Shown in pieces: positions 1-9,636 of a DNA stretch of 22,022 nt. Origin of the DNA: Sphacelaria rigidula (lineage: Eukaryota > Phaeophyceae > Sphacelariales). A model generated the notes under the pieces. It was not told where the DNA came from and did no database searches. It saw only the letters and a list, made by a program, of their open reading frames with translations. A program made the position numbers and the translations under genes. Numbering within the stretch: the stretch's first letter is position 1; each line of letters begins with the position of its first letter. Location of the stretch: NCBI GenBank assembly GCA_964200075.2, contig CAXNAA020000365.1, positions 1 to 22,022 of the forward strand. Reading direction: 5' to 3'.

Positions 1-155
1 TGCATCCTGCTTAGATTGTTCGGCCCGAAGCCTGCGGATTATCTTGCATTTCGATGACGGCCAACGATGAGTTGCTTTATTCTGTGGTATCGTCACTTCC
101 AGAGACAGTCATGGCTTATATTGTACACTGCCTCATGGGTATGGGGTGGAAAGGT
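1..155 (-). repeat. LINE 3'-tail remnant
   Basis: On the reverse strand this matches the 3' untranslated region of the LINE at 21837-22022. The shared core reads GTGGTATCGTCACTTCCAGA in plus orientation, next to a GCCTCATGGGT block. The outer part (GCCCGAAGC, then GATTATCTTGCAT) also recurs at about 6998-7045 and, inverted, at about 17720-17745. Only the non-coding tail is present, so it is a severely truncated copy or a tail-only element of the same family. The left boundary lies outside the window. Confidence 0.6.
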
Positions 156-243
156 GGTGAGAGGGAAGATATTGCATCCATACGACGTCTTGGGATAATT
201 TCCGTCTGGTGCGAAAACGCCCCATGTTATCTCCGGTAGTGGT

Positions 244-351
244 CGACGGTCGGATGCAAGAGTGGTCACACTGTTAACGAACGTGTGACCCATGAGATTT
301 TCCCTCACCTCCCCAAAGGTGTATGGAGGGCGAGAAGTGCACTAGTCATGG
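244..351 (+). repeat. Diverged dispersed repeat, copy 1 (coding-like)
   Basis: Begins CGACGGTCGGATGC and aligns end to end with 1807-1913. One plus-strand frame of each copy gives a similar peptide: this copy reads GHTVNERVTHE and the other GYTVFERVIHE, with substitutions that look amino-acid-conservative. It is therefore probably the remains of a protein-coding mobile element. No domain is recognised and no intact ORF surrounds it. Confidence 0.45.
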
Positions 352-1806
352 AAAAGTTTGGAAGCGAACGCAAAAAAGGATCGATGCCGTTGTACCGAGG
401 AATTGTCGTTTTGTGCAGAAGCGGGAGAATTTCCAGGCAAGGTTTGGTCGGTTGAAATGACGGGGGGTATTCCAGAACACTGCTGTTTGAAACGGAGGCA
501 TGGCTGATGACTTACCTCAGGCCCGTTTCATGTCAGAGCGACAAGCAGACATCAGCTCATAGGGCAGGGGCAAGCGTTTCTGACAGTTGGTACACACGGA
601 AGGAGATAGTAAGATCGGGTGAATATTCAAGTCAAAGTCTGGCGAGTAAACGGAAGCAGGTGTGGTGCGGTTACCAAGCCGCTGAATCGTGGTTGTCGCG
701 AGAAGATAATTCCCTGTTTTTCTGTCGTTAAATTCCCTGTCCTCCGACAAGTGGTGGGTATATGGGGTGGGTGTCATTATATGTCGAATTTCTGAGGGAT
801 TATTTCCCGTCCTTTACACCAAGTAGTGGCAGGTCAGGGTGGAGGTGTTATTCTGTTCATGTTGCGTTTCGAGGCGCAAAGCGTTGATGTCAAGGTTTAT
901 CGTCCCGCGAATCGGCTTCTTCTCACGGGGGCGTTTACCGATGGCTGTTTTTTTTCGAAGAGGAAGTTGTTTTCAAGACACCTTTCCTGACCACCCACCC
1001 ACTGGGGCCTTCGACGTTGGAAGTGGCACGGGAGAGATCGTTTCATGACAAAAATTGGCAGGCGATATATCATTCCGAAGCCAGCCTTCCCCGCGGGGTT
1101 TACATACCCCCTCGGTAGGCTGCTGGTATGGTTCCTGCGGTTGCCACTGCTACTGCGGTGTTTTAATGACAGCGTGTATCAGCGCATGGATGTGTCATCC
1201 CCACCCTCCGATCACGGTAGTAGCATGTGGAGCGGGGTATCGTACGACCATGTTCATTTGTTTAGAGGCGCATAGCGCTACTGCCGAGGATTCCCTCCTG
1301 GGAAGCAGGTTTTCCTCACAGAGATTTTAACCCAGGACGGGGTTTTTCCGAGGCAGCATCAGTAACCGTGCATTTCCGCCTTTTGAACTCCTTTCGAACA
1401 TCTCATAACCAACGCCCGAGCGACTGAGGAAGTCGGGCGGGGGGGGTCGTTCATGGCAGGATTTTTAACAGGGTGGTGTGCTGCCTGCATCCCTTGCAGT
1501 GTGTGTATACACATCTCCGTCCCGGCAAAAATGGACAGGGGAGCACGTGATCATGCGGGAACCTCATCCGATTTTTATGGGTGTCATGCGTGTCGTTCGC
1601 ACCATGCTGTGGGGGGAGAGGCATGAAGTGGGCTGACGGTACTCTGAGTTACCGCTGTTCTTTGGAGTTCCCGTAAACAGGACTTTAGCTGAAGCGGCAT
1701 GCGTACACTACAAAAGTAAGTGTGTGTGCCAGATGCTCGAGAGAGTATGATGCCATGAGCTTTGAGGCTGGGGCAAATGCGCTCAGCGCAAGCTACAGGT
1801 GCTACT
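352..1806. other. No gene seen; degenerate sequence
   Basis: No frame here shows a convincing protein or a splice-flanked exon. Two short segments, around 838-885 and 1224-1275, share a GAGGCGCA(A/T)AGCG motif with loosely similar flanks, suggesting further old repeat fragments. The ORFs are short and rich in Arg, Cys and Ser, as expected by chance. Confidence 0.4.
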
Positions 1807-1913
1807 CGACGGTCGGATGCGCCAGGTTACACTGTTTTTGAAAGAGTGATCCACGAGGCTCTTCATTTCCTTGGCCCAAAGTGTATAAGGGGCAGGAAGT
1901 GGACCACGAATGG
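1807..1913 (+). repeat. Diverged dispersed repeat, copy 2 (coding-like)
   Basis: Second copy of the 244-351 repeat, in the same orientation and about 1.56 kb downstream. The matching frame reads GYTVFERVIHEALHFLGPK and soon hits a stop. Neither copy preserves an ORF beyond the shared block, which supports decay of a multi-copy coding element rather than a host gene. Confidence 0.45.
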
Positions 1914-3039
1914 CAAAATGTGACAATGACTGAAAAATTGCGTCCATGCCGATCCTCAAGACAAGGTTTCGAGCCCTCACTTGGATCACCACTCCATCAG
2001 CGGGCCACTATACTGCACTGTTGTAGTATACGGCACCACAACTGTAATATAGTAGCTGTACTGGAATATTTCACTTTGGTTTGGGGCATATTCGAATGTT
2101 GGTGATGCGGAGAGATTTCGGACCGCCTGTCGAGACACCGCACGATAAATCCGGAGCGTGAAACAGGATATGGCCTGAAGGGGAACGAACAAAGCCAGCG
2201 ACCATGGCACTGAGGGACGTATCCATCATCAAGTGGTGGTGATGGGACATACATTTTTTTCACAACTTCTGAACGAACGATGCTTTCAGATGGCAAACAC
2301 GAAGTGCACTCAGACCGACCGTTGACCCGCTGGTTGCTGCACCGCTCCCGAGATACTGTTGGACTGGGTACTCGTACAACTCGTACCACAGCACGGTCTG
2401 CACGCCGCAGATCTACGTTGCAATTTCATGCGCAAAACGCACCTCATCGGACTATGCACTTAGATGTTCCGGCGCCCTGCCCTGCCACAGCTCGCGACAG
2501 GACCCTCCCTCAGGTTTGGTGCAAGTATCACTTGAATCATATGTTGGTACGGTCATCACCGGTCCATTTTCGAAACGTCTCCGTTCCCGTCCGCGAAGCA
2601 AAATCATCACATTCTTCTTCTGTCAACAATATCAAACATCAACAAGGTAAACTTAGACTATACGGGGAACATAAACAGAGTGAAATCCAAGCCTCCAGTG
2701 GGTATAGTCATTCAACGCTTTAGATTGCCCCCAGTTGCCCCTAATGACGAAAGCGAAATGGTCACGCGACCAATGCTTACAATAATGGGTATGACCAGCA
2801 CACGATTTAGGCGAATAGTACAGATGAAAAAAGACACATACTGTCATGAGCAGCAACGACATGTAATGGCGGTGTAGCACCGCACGACGCCACTGTATTG
2901 CACTGCACAACTGTGGCGCGCAAGGCCAAACCGTCGCGAACATCAGCAGGGATAACGGTGCTGTGATTCTACAGTGAGCTGGAGCAATAAGTGAAGCTGG
3001 TTTTGCCGTTGGTTTTGGGCGGGAGAGACTCGAAAGAGC
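1914..3039. other. Upstream region of the GHKL gene; no element resolved
   Basis: This is the 5' flank of the plus-strand gene starting at 3040. It has no convincing exon: the 147-codon plus ORF at 2280-2723 and the minus ORFs here look like chance frames. An in-frame stop at 2992-2994 separates the gene's ATG from upstream sequence. The promoter and transcription start must lie in or before this stretch, but no TATA or initiator element can be named with confidence. Confidence 0.35.
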
Positions 3040-3159
3040 ATGGGCGAAAGCATAGTCCTTCAGCGGAAGAGCGTCAAGGTTGCAGTGTCTCTGGCCCAGG
3101 TTGGGTCGTTCAAAGCCTTGGAGAAACATGTCCGAGATATCTTCAAGCTGGAGGATGAG
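3040..3159 (+). CDS. SMCHD1-like GHKL ATPase, exon 1 (ubiquitin-like domain, first half)
   Basis: Forty codons from ATG 3040 to a GAG|GTGAGG donor (GT at 3160). The start has an in-frame stop upstream (2992-2994) and a good context (A at -3, G at +4). The peptide has a beta-strand-like segment VKVAVSLAQ (residues 12-20), then an amphipathic helix SFKALEKHVRDIFKLEDE (23-40). That is the strand-helix order of a ubiquitin-like or PB1-like fold, and it matches the short ubiquitin-like module before the ATPase in SMCHD1-family proteins. The exon ends in phase 0, matching the phase-0 start of exon 2 14.2 kb away. The link across intron 1 is inference: it rests on phase, orientation and domain continuity. 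A 158-codon minus-strand ORF over this exon is a shadow. Confidence 0.65.
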
Positions 3160-3964
3160 GTGAGGCTGGTTGCACCGCTTATATCGCGATGAGAGTGTGC
3201 GAGAACGAGACTAGAAACTTTGTGCAGTACTCAAGTGATGGCTTTGTTTCATGGCCGACGACAACGATGTCCAAATGCCATAAAACGTGGGAAAATCGCC
3301 ATCTTTCTCGCGTATTATAGCTTCCATCTATGATATGAGTCGGGTTTTGTATGCTTCCTCTAGTCGCTCCTGGTCCTACAAACAATGCCTGCGACCGTCA
3401 CTCATCTTCACGGCTCACAACTACTGCAGTCAGTGCGATACAGAGTTCCTGTCCCAATAGATTGTCAGAGTGCGCCGTACGGGATGCAGTTCTATCTTCA
3501 TGTATACACGTAGCTGCACAACAAGCGGCGAGTATGGTCGGGAAAAAGAGACGCACACTCCTGCCCCTTCGTCCAACAACATGATTTTCAAATTCGAGAG
3601 TGTCTCTCTCTCAGAGAGCGAGCGGTATGCTTATCCGTACACAGGTATACTGACTGTTGCAGAGGAAATCGCATCAATGATGCACGGTATTTCATGGCGC
3701 GAAAGATACATCGCGTACAGTATCAAGCGACCACGATGCCGTATTCCTCGGCGCGTGATCTACTATGTTTATAATCTTCGAGTGCTTCGTAGCAGGGTGT
3801 GCGCATTGGCCGCCACACGAAGGTCTGAAGGTCTGTTGGCGGTTAATCGGCCATTTCCCCACCACTCTTCATGTCAGGTCCGGTTCAGCGTATGATGTTT
3901 TTGAAAAATATTGACCATTTGACCTCCGGAGATCCATTCGTTGAATTGGCACTCTCTCACGTTC
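3160..3964. other. Start of intron 1; nothing recognised
   Basis: The longest frame is a 141-codon plus ORF (3470-3895) with no recognisable domain and a composition typical of chance. No repeat from elsewhere in the window is obvious here. Confidence 0.35.
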
Positions 3965-4050
3965 CTTTTCGAGTGAAAATGATGCCGATTAACCCTTTGA
4001 CCACGAGGGTCGGTCGCCTCCGAAATCGGCATCAACTTCACTCGGAAAAG
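3965..4050. repeat. Short inverted repeat (hairpin)
   Basis: The left arm, about 25 bases at 3965-3989, begins CTTTTCGAGTGAAAATGATG. It pairs with the right arm at 4025-4050, ATCGGCATCAACTTCACTCG followed by GAAAAG, with only a few mismatches. A third related piece, TTTTCACTCGAAAA, lies near 4140. The left arm runs directly into the TTAA that starts the piggyBac-like element at 3989. Confidence 0.55.
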
Positions 4051-4096
4051 TATTTGTGACTCGGATGGACTACCCGTGTCGCGGCATAAGGGTTAA
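3989..4096. mobile_element. piggyBac-like MITE bounded by TTAA
   Basis: A 108-bp segment starts TTAACCCTTTGACCACGAGG and ends CGCGGCATAAGGGTTAA. The ends are imperfect inverted repeats (CCCTTTG-ACCACGA against CCCTTATGCCGCGA), each next to TTAA. TTAA target duplication with CCC...GGG ends is characteristic of piggyBac-type elements. There is no coding capacity, so any mobility depended on a transposase elsewhere. A second left end, TTAACCCTTTGAACGCGAGG, begins at the same TTAA where this element stops, implying two abutting insertions. Confidence 0.5.
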
Positions 4097-4190
4097 CCCT
4101 TTGAACGCGAGGATAGGTCACCTGCTGAATCGTCAAAAATTTTCACTCGAAAAACGTATGCGTGATCTAGATAGGGTTACTGGCACTGCG
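4093..4190. mobile_element. Second TTAA-type element end, right boundary unclear
   Basis: Starts TTAACCCTTTGAACGCGAGG, a diverged copy of the first element's left end, and shares internal motifs with it, including a TCACTCGAAAAA block and GATAGGGTTA near 4173. The right end is not clean (no second TTAA), so this copy is decayed or truncated. Confidence 0.35.
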
Positions 4191-4329
4191 GTCTAAGAGT
4201 AAAAAAAAGACAGCCGTCACGAGGGATCGAAAATGACTGCGCGTTCGTGTCTGTGGAATAGCAAGGGTCGTATAAGAAAATCGCCCTGGACCCCGAGACA
4301 ATCGTTTCATTTTCGTCGCTGCAGGGGCG

Positions 4330-4545
4330 GTGGGGGGGGGGGTCCTCATTTGTTGCTTGCCTCAGTCTTTTGACCATTGACCACGCACCCCTTTCGAGAC
4401 GGAGCAAGGAGTGGGGGGGAGGGGAGGGAGGGGGGGGTACTCATTTTGCATCCCATAGTATGGCCATTGACCTCGTATCACTACAAAGCCGGGACGGAGC
4501 ACGCCCGATTTTTCGCCGAACTAGGCTCGTCATCAGGGCGTATCT
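4330..4545 (-). repeat. LINE 3'-end remnant with G-rich tracts
   Basis: The minus strand matches the end of the LINE ORF and its tail. The block near 4345-4402 (TTTGACCATTGACCACGCACC, CGAGACGGAGCA) is the reverse complement of LINE bases near 21775-21832, coding for the ORF's last residues. The part at 4440-4545 is the reverse complement of the tail copy at about 17820-17920. It carries an 11-G run at 4332-4342 and a purine/G-rich stretch at 4411-4438, equivalent to the C-rich start of the LINE tail. Confidence 0.55.
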
Positions 4546-5006
4546 TACAGGCTGGTTCACACTTATCACCCGAAATTGTGTCACCAGCACATGCCTTTCG
4601 CAATATCTACCCAATAGTCGCAAGCATTATATCATACTGACCGCCATGAACAGCTGAAGAGCGTGACATGGCCGGATTTGTGTGTAGGGCCATAGTGGTA
4701 GCGCCGAGGGCTAACAGGTGTATCGATCAATCAGCGCCCGTCAAACTGTTCCGAGATCGAAATTACGAATTCCAAGCCCAATTTTCGCCCAATCTCCACA
4801 TGCTATAAATCGTAGTAATCGTCATCGGCTCGGCAATCTGACGAAAAAGAAAATCTTATAACGGTTTCTATGGGGGTCGATTCACACCCGAAACTGTGAT
4901 GTTTCGGTGATTTCGGCTGTTGGCGTCGTCTAATTTCCACGAATGATACGCACGAAAAACCGAGGGAGCTTCGTGACAGTGTTCCCTATATCTGTTGTAG
5001 CAAAGC
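4546..5006. other. Intronic sequence, nothing recognised
   Basis: AT-leaning sequence with no convincing ORF or repeat boundary. A short similarity, (C)ACCCGAAA(C/T)TGTG, occurs at about 4569 and 4888 and may be two pieces of an old element. Confidence 0.3.
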
Positions 5007-5320
5007 TCAGATCGCCCTCAAACTTGTCAGTTCCGTAGGTATTGATGCTCCAAATGCAAAAAAAAAAATGTATTCTTGACTATAATTCATGGTTTCTCCG
5101 TTCTCTGCCGGCCCGGGGATCCCAGTATGAAGACCCCCGGAAGGCGATACATAATGCCCTAGAAGAAAAATAATGAAATGATGCGTCCCGGGATAGTCCA
5201 AGAAACACATGTACAAAGTTTGGTGGAGGAGCTCGAAAACCTCATACAGTTTTTCTTGCCTTGGCGTGAAATTCACCCCAAAAGCCGTCTCCATACTAAA
5301 ACTAAACCCACGTCCTCCAC
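5007..5320. repeat. Foldback element family A, diverged copy
   Basis: The centre has the family's inverted core (GGTTTCTCCGT...CCGGGGATCC... then GACCCCCGGAAGG), also seen at about 5438-5510 and 5840-5905. The right arm contains a CAAAGTTTGG...CTTGGCGTGAA segment that corresponds loosely to the arms of the 5731-6011 copy. The left arm is poorly preserved and the boundaries are approximate. Confidence 0.35.
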
Positions 5321-5330
5321 AAACGCGCAA

Positions 5331-5570
5331 ACCTTCACGCCGTTATTAGGAGTTAGATCCTTTAACTTTGCACAAATATGCTATGTATCATTACGCAACC
5401 TTCTATGGACGATGCTTTTTCACTTTTTGAGTTCTTCACCGTTTTTCGGGGATCCAACGGGATCCAAGTCGTTCTTCGAAGTAGTCTCCATTCTGGGACC
5501 CCGGAAAACCGGCACGACGATATTTTTTTCATTTTTCCGTGAACAATCTGTCGCCGCATAACCCAAGGAA
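5331..5570. repeat. Foldback element family A, left arm and core
   Basis: Begins CCTTCACGCCGTTATTAGGA and runs through TTTGCACAAATATGCTATG to a core where CACCGTTTTTCGGGGATCC is followed by inverted GGACCCCGGAAAACCGG. This is the same arm-and-core order as 5731-6011, but the right arm after the core does not match, so the copy is truncated or rearranged. No coding capacity. Confidence 0.45.
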
Positions 5571-5730
5571 GGGCCCCACAAAATTCGTCGCAAAAATCGA
5601 TTAAATGATGCTTGAATTTTTATGTTCACGTGAAGGAAGGCCCAAAAACGCCGTTTTGGTACTGTAATCAAGTAGTTTGCGGTTTCACCGCGGCACGTCA
5701 AAGTTCACTTCACAGTGTAAGAGAAAAATA

Positions 5731-6011
5731 CCTCACGCCGTTTGAAGTTTTAAGGAGTGCGACCCTGAAATGTTGCACACCTGTGCTATGGGTGATTTTG
5801 CAACTACGAAAGAATGCTTTTTTAAAATATTTTTTTCTTCACCGTTTTCGGGGGTTCGATTGAATCGATGTTTCCCGCAAAAAACTGGGACCCCGGAAAA
5901 ACGGTGGAAAATGTCAAAAAGCCGAGAAATCTCCACCTTCGAAAGGTGTGTAATGCCCCATAGAATATCTGTGCAAAATTTCAGGGTTTAACTCCTCAAA
6001 ACGGCGTGAGG
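5731..6011. mobile_element. Foldback (long inverted repeat) element, family A
   Basis: A 281-bp element whose left end CCTCACGCCGTTTGAAG is inverted at its right end, CTCAAAACGGCGTGAGG. The arms stay alignable for about 110-130 bases, sharing a CCCTGAAAT-TTGCACA block, then CTATGGG and a central CACCGTTTTTCC-type core. It has no ORF of its own. Long palindromic arms without a transposase are typical of MITE or foldback derivatives of DNA transposons. No target-site duplication could be identified. Confidence 0.55.
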
Positions 6012-6349
6012 TTCTGCCGATAAATGTTTTTTGGGTGATGGACGTGAACCAGTCTGTAGCATATTTTTTTGGACCGAAGAAGTGCGGTCGGAGTTTCTTT
6101 TACCGATCTGATAGGTCCACCGCATTTCTGTTCCTAGGAGGCTTAAACTAAATTTTTTAATTAGTGTCGCGCGGAGAAAACTATCAGCGCCTAGTACGAA
6201 TATTTCCGATCGAAAACATGCGGTCGAAAGGCACGAAGCGGCACTTGACTCCTATCTTGCAAGACCACCACGCCTGATAACACCCATTTACAAAACTGTG
6301 CAAACTCTATCCAACTCATTCTCAGCTACCACCGCAACCCTGCAGTAGA
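6012..6349. other. Intronic sequence, nothing recognised
   Basis: No convincing ORF, splice-flanked exon or repeat. It contains CCGATCGAAAAC (about 6206), related to the palindromes near 6816 and 6901. Confidence 0.3.
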
Positions 6350-6471
6350 GAGCACGAGTTGAGCACAGGGATAAATACATTGCAGTAGTTGGGTATGTTT
6401 GTTTGTTTAGCATGGAGCACGAGTTGAGCACAGGGATAACTGCATTGCAGTAGTTGGGTATGCTTCGTTCA
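6350..6471 (+). repeat. 65-bp tandem duplication
   Basis: Two adjacent copies starting GAGCACGAGTTGAGCACAGG at 6350 and 6415. They share GGGATAA, CATTGCAGTAGTTGGGTATG and differ by few substitutions, indicating a fairly recent duplication. Confidence 0.75.
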
Positions 6472-6940
6472 TTTTTGTGGGCGAAAGCTTGCCCATCTTC
6501 TTTCATGGTGGGTATCAGCGACGGAATTGCGTGGTAGGGTGGGCAACTGGCTTACGTACACGGTCATGGACAGTGCAGGCAGTACAAAGCTGCACGTTGT
6601 CCAAGCCCTTCTCACGTCGCATTGTAGTCAGAGAGAACAGATAGTCCTGCGCTGTCTGAACCGCACGTTGCTCGCTCCTCCTTCACGCATCCTACTGCTC
6701 GAAACACGCACGCACTCACTCGGACACACTGCATGCAAACAGGGTAGACAGTACAGGCACAGACTGTTCATACTGTACACGAGGGACCAAGTACCGTTTC
6801 ACGACTTTCACTGCCTTTTCGATCGAAAACTTGAAAATTCTCGTGGACCCAACTCGACAAAAATGAGCGACTTTCGCTGATCTCAATTCCTCCGCCCCAG
6901 TTTTTTCGATCGAAAAAATATGTGCTAAGGAACGCTCTCA
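6472..6940. other. Intronic sequence with two TTTTCGATCGAAAA palindromes
   Basis: No supported gene; the 117-codon plus ORF here has no recognisable domain. Two perfect palindromes, TTTTCGATCGAAAA at 6816-6829 and an 18-base extended form at 6901-6918, lie 85 bases apart. Confidence 0.35.
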
Positions 6941-7135
6941 ATCACCAAGCGCGAAGCGCCGTGGTGTGTTCAGCGAGTCGCATGAACGGTGAGCCGCATC
7001 CTGATGAGATTGTTCCGCCCGAAGCGTGCTGATTATCTTGCATTTGAATTACATCCTCAAATGAGTTGCTTCATTCTCTGGTAAGGCCACTTCAAGAGAC
7101 AGCGACGGCTCATACACGGCCTCATGGGTGTCTCA
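6941..7135 (-). repeat. LINE 3'-tail remnant
   Basis: Reverse-strand copy of the LINE tail. CACCAAGCGCGAAGCGCCGT at 6943 is the reverse complement of the tail near 21970-21990. TCCGCCCGAAGCGTGCTGAT matches the window's first bases and, inverted, 17720-17750. The CACTTC-AGAGACAG...CTCATGGGTGTCT block matches the start of the tail. A further piece, CTACAAAGCCGGGACGAAGC at 7339-7358, may be a displaced part of the same copy. Confidence 0.6.
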
Positions 7136-7860
7136 CCATTTAAAGACTACGTAGTACGATCATCTCTGCGCGGAGTTGAGGTTCTCCCACCTCGCACAAA
7201 ATGATCTAGCTCGACTACCATCATGGTTAGCGCAAAAAAACGCAAGCGCGCCAAAAAATCGGTGACCTGCTTCCGTAGTGAGTGACGTGTTTTACAGAGT
7301 CATCGCCAACCGACGCCAACCCCCTAGGGGGTCCGCCCCTACAAAGCCGGGACGAAGCACTGGAGGGGGGGGATGGGTATGCTACAGTGCTGGGCGCCTG
7401 AACTATGAGCCCTTTCGGGACTGAAGCTCAGTAACAAGGGGTTCACCATGTATTGGTGAAATAATAATGGACAAGTCTGGGAGTGACCTGCCCAATCAGG
7501 GCGAGGCGAAATTTATCGACCACAACCGAACGGCCAGTGGGGGGGGCTGTCACCGGGAGTGATGTTACTGCCAAGTTGGTATGTGTACCCTGTCCCTGGC
7601 CCGCAAAAAGCCTTCGAAGCAAGAAAAAGCCCAAGTAGTCGGGGCTCGGTTTCCCGTTTTTTTTCATCATTTACGTGCATTTTATATAGGTCCGACCTCC
7701 ACTGCCCCGATTTTTTGGGGGGTCACCATTCCATAGTAAAACCTAATTGATTACACTAACACGTCGTACTCGGGGGAAATTCGAGAATAGACGTAACCTA
7801 CTATATATGTTGTCATGTTTACAAGGCGACTGAATCCAGCAACACGCTGTGGGATGAGAG
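7136..7860. other. Intronic sequence, no supported gene
   Basis: Contains a fragment of LINE-tail type (about 7325-7360), short G runs, and no convincing exon. ORFs of 60-75 codons here have chance-like composition. Confidence 0.3.
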
Positions 7861-8220
7861 ATGAAGCGAAAAGGCTTGGATTCTGTGTATCCCTCTGTCG
7901 AAGCGGTGCAAGCGGCGGTGAGGTCGTATGTCATCGACGGGAACGAGCAAGCTGTGTACAGGCAGCTGATCTCCGTCGCGGAGAACTGCCCTGAACATGT
8001 AAGGGAGTAAGAGTATGCAGCGGCAGCTGCTGCTGCATTCGAAGAGGCGTACTGTACTTTATCTGCTGCGCAACGCCCGTGCCGTTCGCAGAGAAAGTTT
8101 CCCGATCGCCACAAGGAGGGAAATTGCGGCCCACCCCGACCACAAAGGGCTGTGTGGCAAGGTGATGGAGACAATATCCAAGGCCACAAGTGGCGGACGG
8201 CGGTTGCCACATCCTGTTGA
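7861..8220 (+). pseudogene. Unrecognised ORF broken by an in-frame TAA
   Basis: ATG 7861 opens a 49-codon frame, first residues MKRKGLDSVYPSVEAVQAAV, ending at TAA 8008-8010. The same frame then stays open to TGA 8218, with a run of seven alanines next to FEEAYCTLSA and a basic region further on. The first part has the balanced composition and helical periodicity of real protein, unlike surrounding chance ORFs. A GTAAGG donor-like site at 7999 lies just before the stop, so it could instead be an exon end. No family is recognised. It may be a decayed transposon gene or a chance frame. Confidence 0.3.
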
Positions 8221-8878
8221 AATCTTTCCTCGGCGACTCATACTGCTTGAAACATCTGTACATTACCTGATGTGCACAACACCCGAATTATAATTGATTG
8301 GATGTAACTTTTGGTGTTCCTCTAACCCTGTGGTTACATAAATACGTGGATATTTAGCAACATGAATCCACAGTTTCATGCATATGTAGGACACGTCATT
8401 CCCGATCAGCCTCAATGGTCGTTCTGGAGGCCCCGTCTCAAAAATGTTGAGTGATTTACGGGCTGATCAGTCATCGGGGGCGTTGTCACGTTTCAGCCCA
8501 GATTCTGTCTCTTCGGTTTTTCGGTCGATCGAGCCTGTCCCGATCGTATTTATGAAGAAATTTACAGGATTTGTTTTTCAATATTTTGCGTACGCATTGC
8601 ACTAGAGCCGAGTTACTGTATTTCACGGTCAATAACACTCTCCTGATAAACAGGGTATCTATCGTATGGTCCGGTTACACCATGAAACACCAACTTGGGC
8701 TCAGGCGGGGCAAGATGATCTGTTTATTTTACAAAAATCTACCGACGCTGGCACTTTCGAGTTCTATCGAAGAGTAGTCGCGAGAGAAAACCCTTCTACA
8801 CCATTCGACAGTTTAGGCGCCCAGTACTGTAAATTCTTTTGTAAAGCTAGTTCTTCACTAATTCCTACACGAAACATT
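8221..8878. other. Intronic sequence, nothing recognised
   Basis: AT-leaning; the plus ORFs at 8571-8777 and 8666-8914 overlap in different frames and show no domain. The second runs into the tandem repeat, which argues against either being coding. Confidence 0.3.
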
Positions 8879-9222
8879 CACTTGATATTCAAGTGGTGGA
8901 GGCAAGTTTCTTGAACTGAGTATAGATGAAACTCGTCCCTTGATTTTGGACCAGCTGAGGCAGGTTACTTGATTGAAGTGTAGGTCAACCGCATCACTTG
9001 ATTTGGACTAATCGAGGTAAGTTACTTGACCTCAGTATAGGTCATCCGCATCACTTGGTTTTAGACTATCTGAGGCAAGTGACTGAACTGAATGTAGGTA
9101 AACCATGTCACTTGATATTAGCCTAGGTGAGGAAGCTACGTGAACTGGGTATAGGTCGATTCAATCAGTTGACATCAGACAAGCTGAGCAATTTACTTGA
9201 AATGAGTATGGTTGAACCACAT
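8879..9222 (+). repeat. 57-bp minisatellite, six diverged units
   Basis: Units start at 8879, 8938, 8995, 9052, 9109 and 9166, five of the six steps being 57 bases. A typical unit runs CACTTGATTTTGGAC, then CTGAGGCAAGTTACTTGAAC, then TGAGTATAGGTCAACCGCAT. Units differ at many positions, so the array is old. It is not CRISPR-like, because there is no repeat/spacer alternation. Confidence 0.8.
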
Positions 9223-9440
9223 CACTCCACGGAGTTGAATTCCTGTCAGGTGTACTTTCCGGAGCCAGTTTGTTAGGATAGTTGACGCCCAGAGTCCGGA
9301 CGAAACGAGAGATAGTTTTTGTGTTTGATGTTTCAAAATGATGTTTGATATTGATGACACTGGGTTGTTGGGTCGATTCCATCGAGCCGAATAGAAATTC
9401 TGCCTTCGAGGTCTTATGCACGGTCGGATCGGATAGGTTA

Positions 9441-9636
9441 TAGTATGTACCTCTGAGTTCGGCGGTAATATGTACTATAATACGTCGTACATGATACCCA
9501 GATGTTTACTCAATCCTAGTTTGCTCAAACTGGTTATAGGGTGTAGTATGTACCTCTGAGTACCTCGGTAACATATACTATAAGACGTCATACATGATGA
9601 CCAGATGTTTACTCCATCCAAGGTTGCTTAAACTGG
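9441..9636 (+). repeat. 103-bp tandem duplication
   Basis: Two copies starting TAGTATGTACCTCTGAGT at 9441 and 9544, both containing ACTATAA-ACGTC-TACATGAT, CCAGATGTTTACTC and TTGCT-AAACTGG. Moderately diverged. No coding meaning seen. Confidence 0.7.

Noticed and set aside
2280-2723. 147-codon plus-strand ORF
   Set aside because: Composition is dominated by Arg, Ser, His and Thr with no domain, and overlapping minus ORFs of equal quality exist.
2653-3129. 158-codon minus-strand ORF over the start of the GHKL gene
   Set aside because: It overlaps plus-strand exon 1, which has a better start context, a donor and family resemblance; the minus peptide has no recognisable domain.
8879-9222. Regular repeats considered as a CRISPR array
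   Set aside because: Units are contiguous and diverged throughout, with no constant repeat alternating with unique spacers, and the context is eukaryotic.
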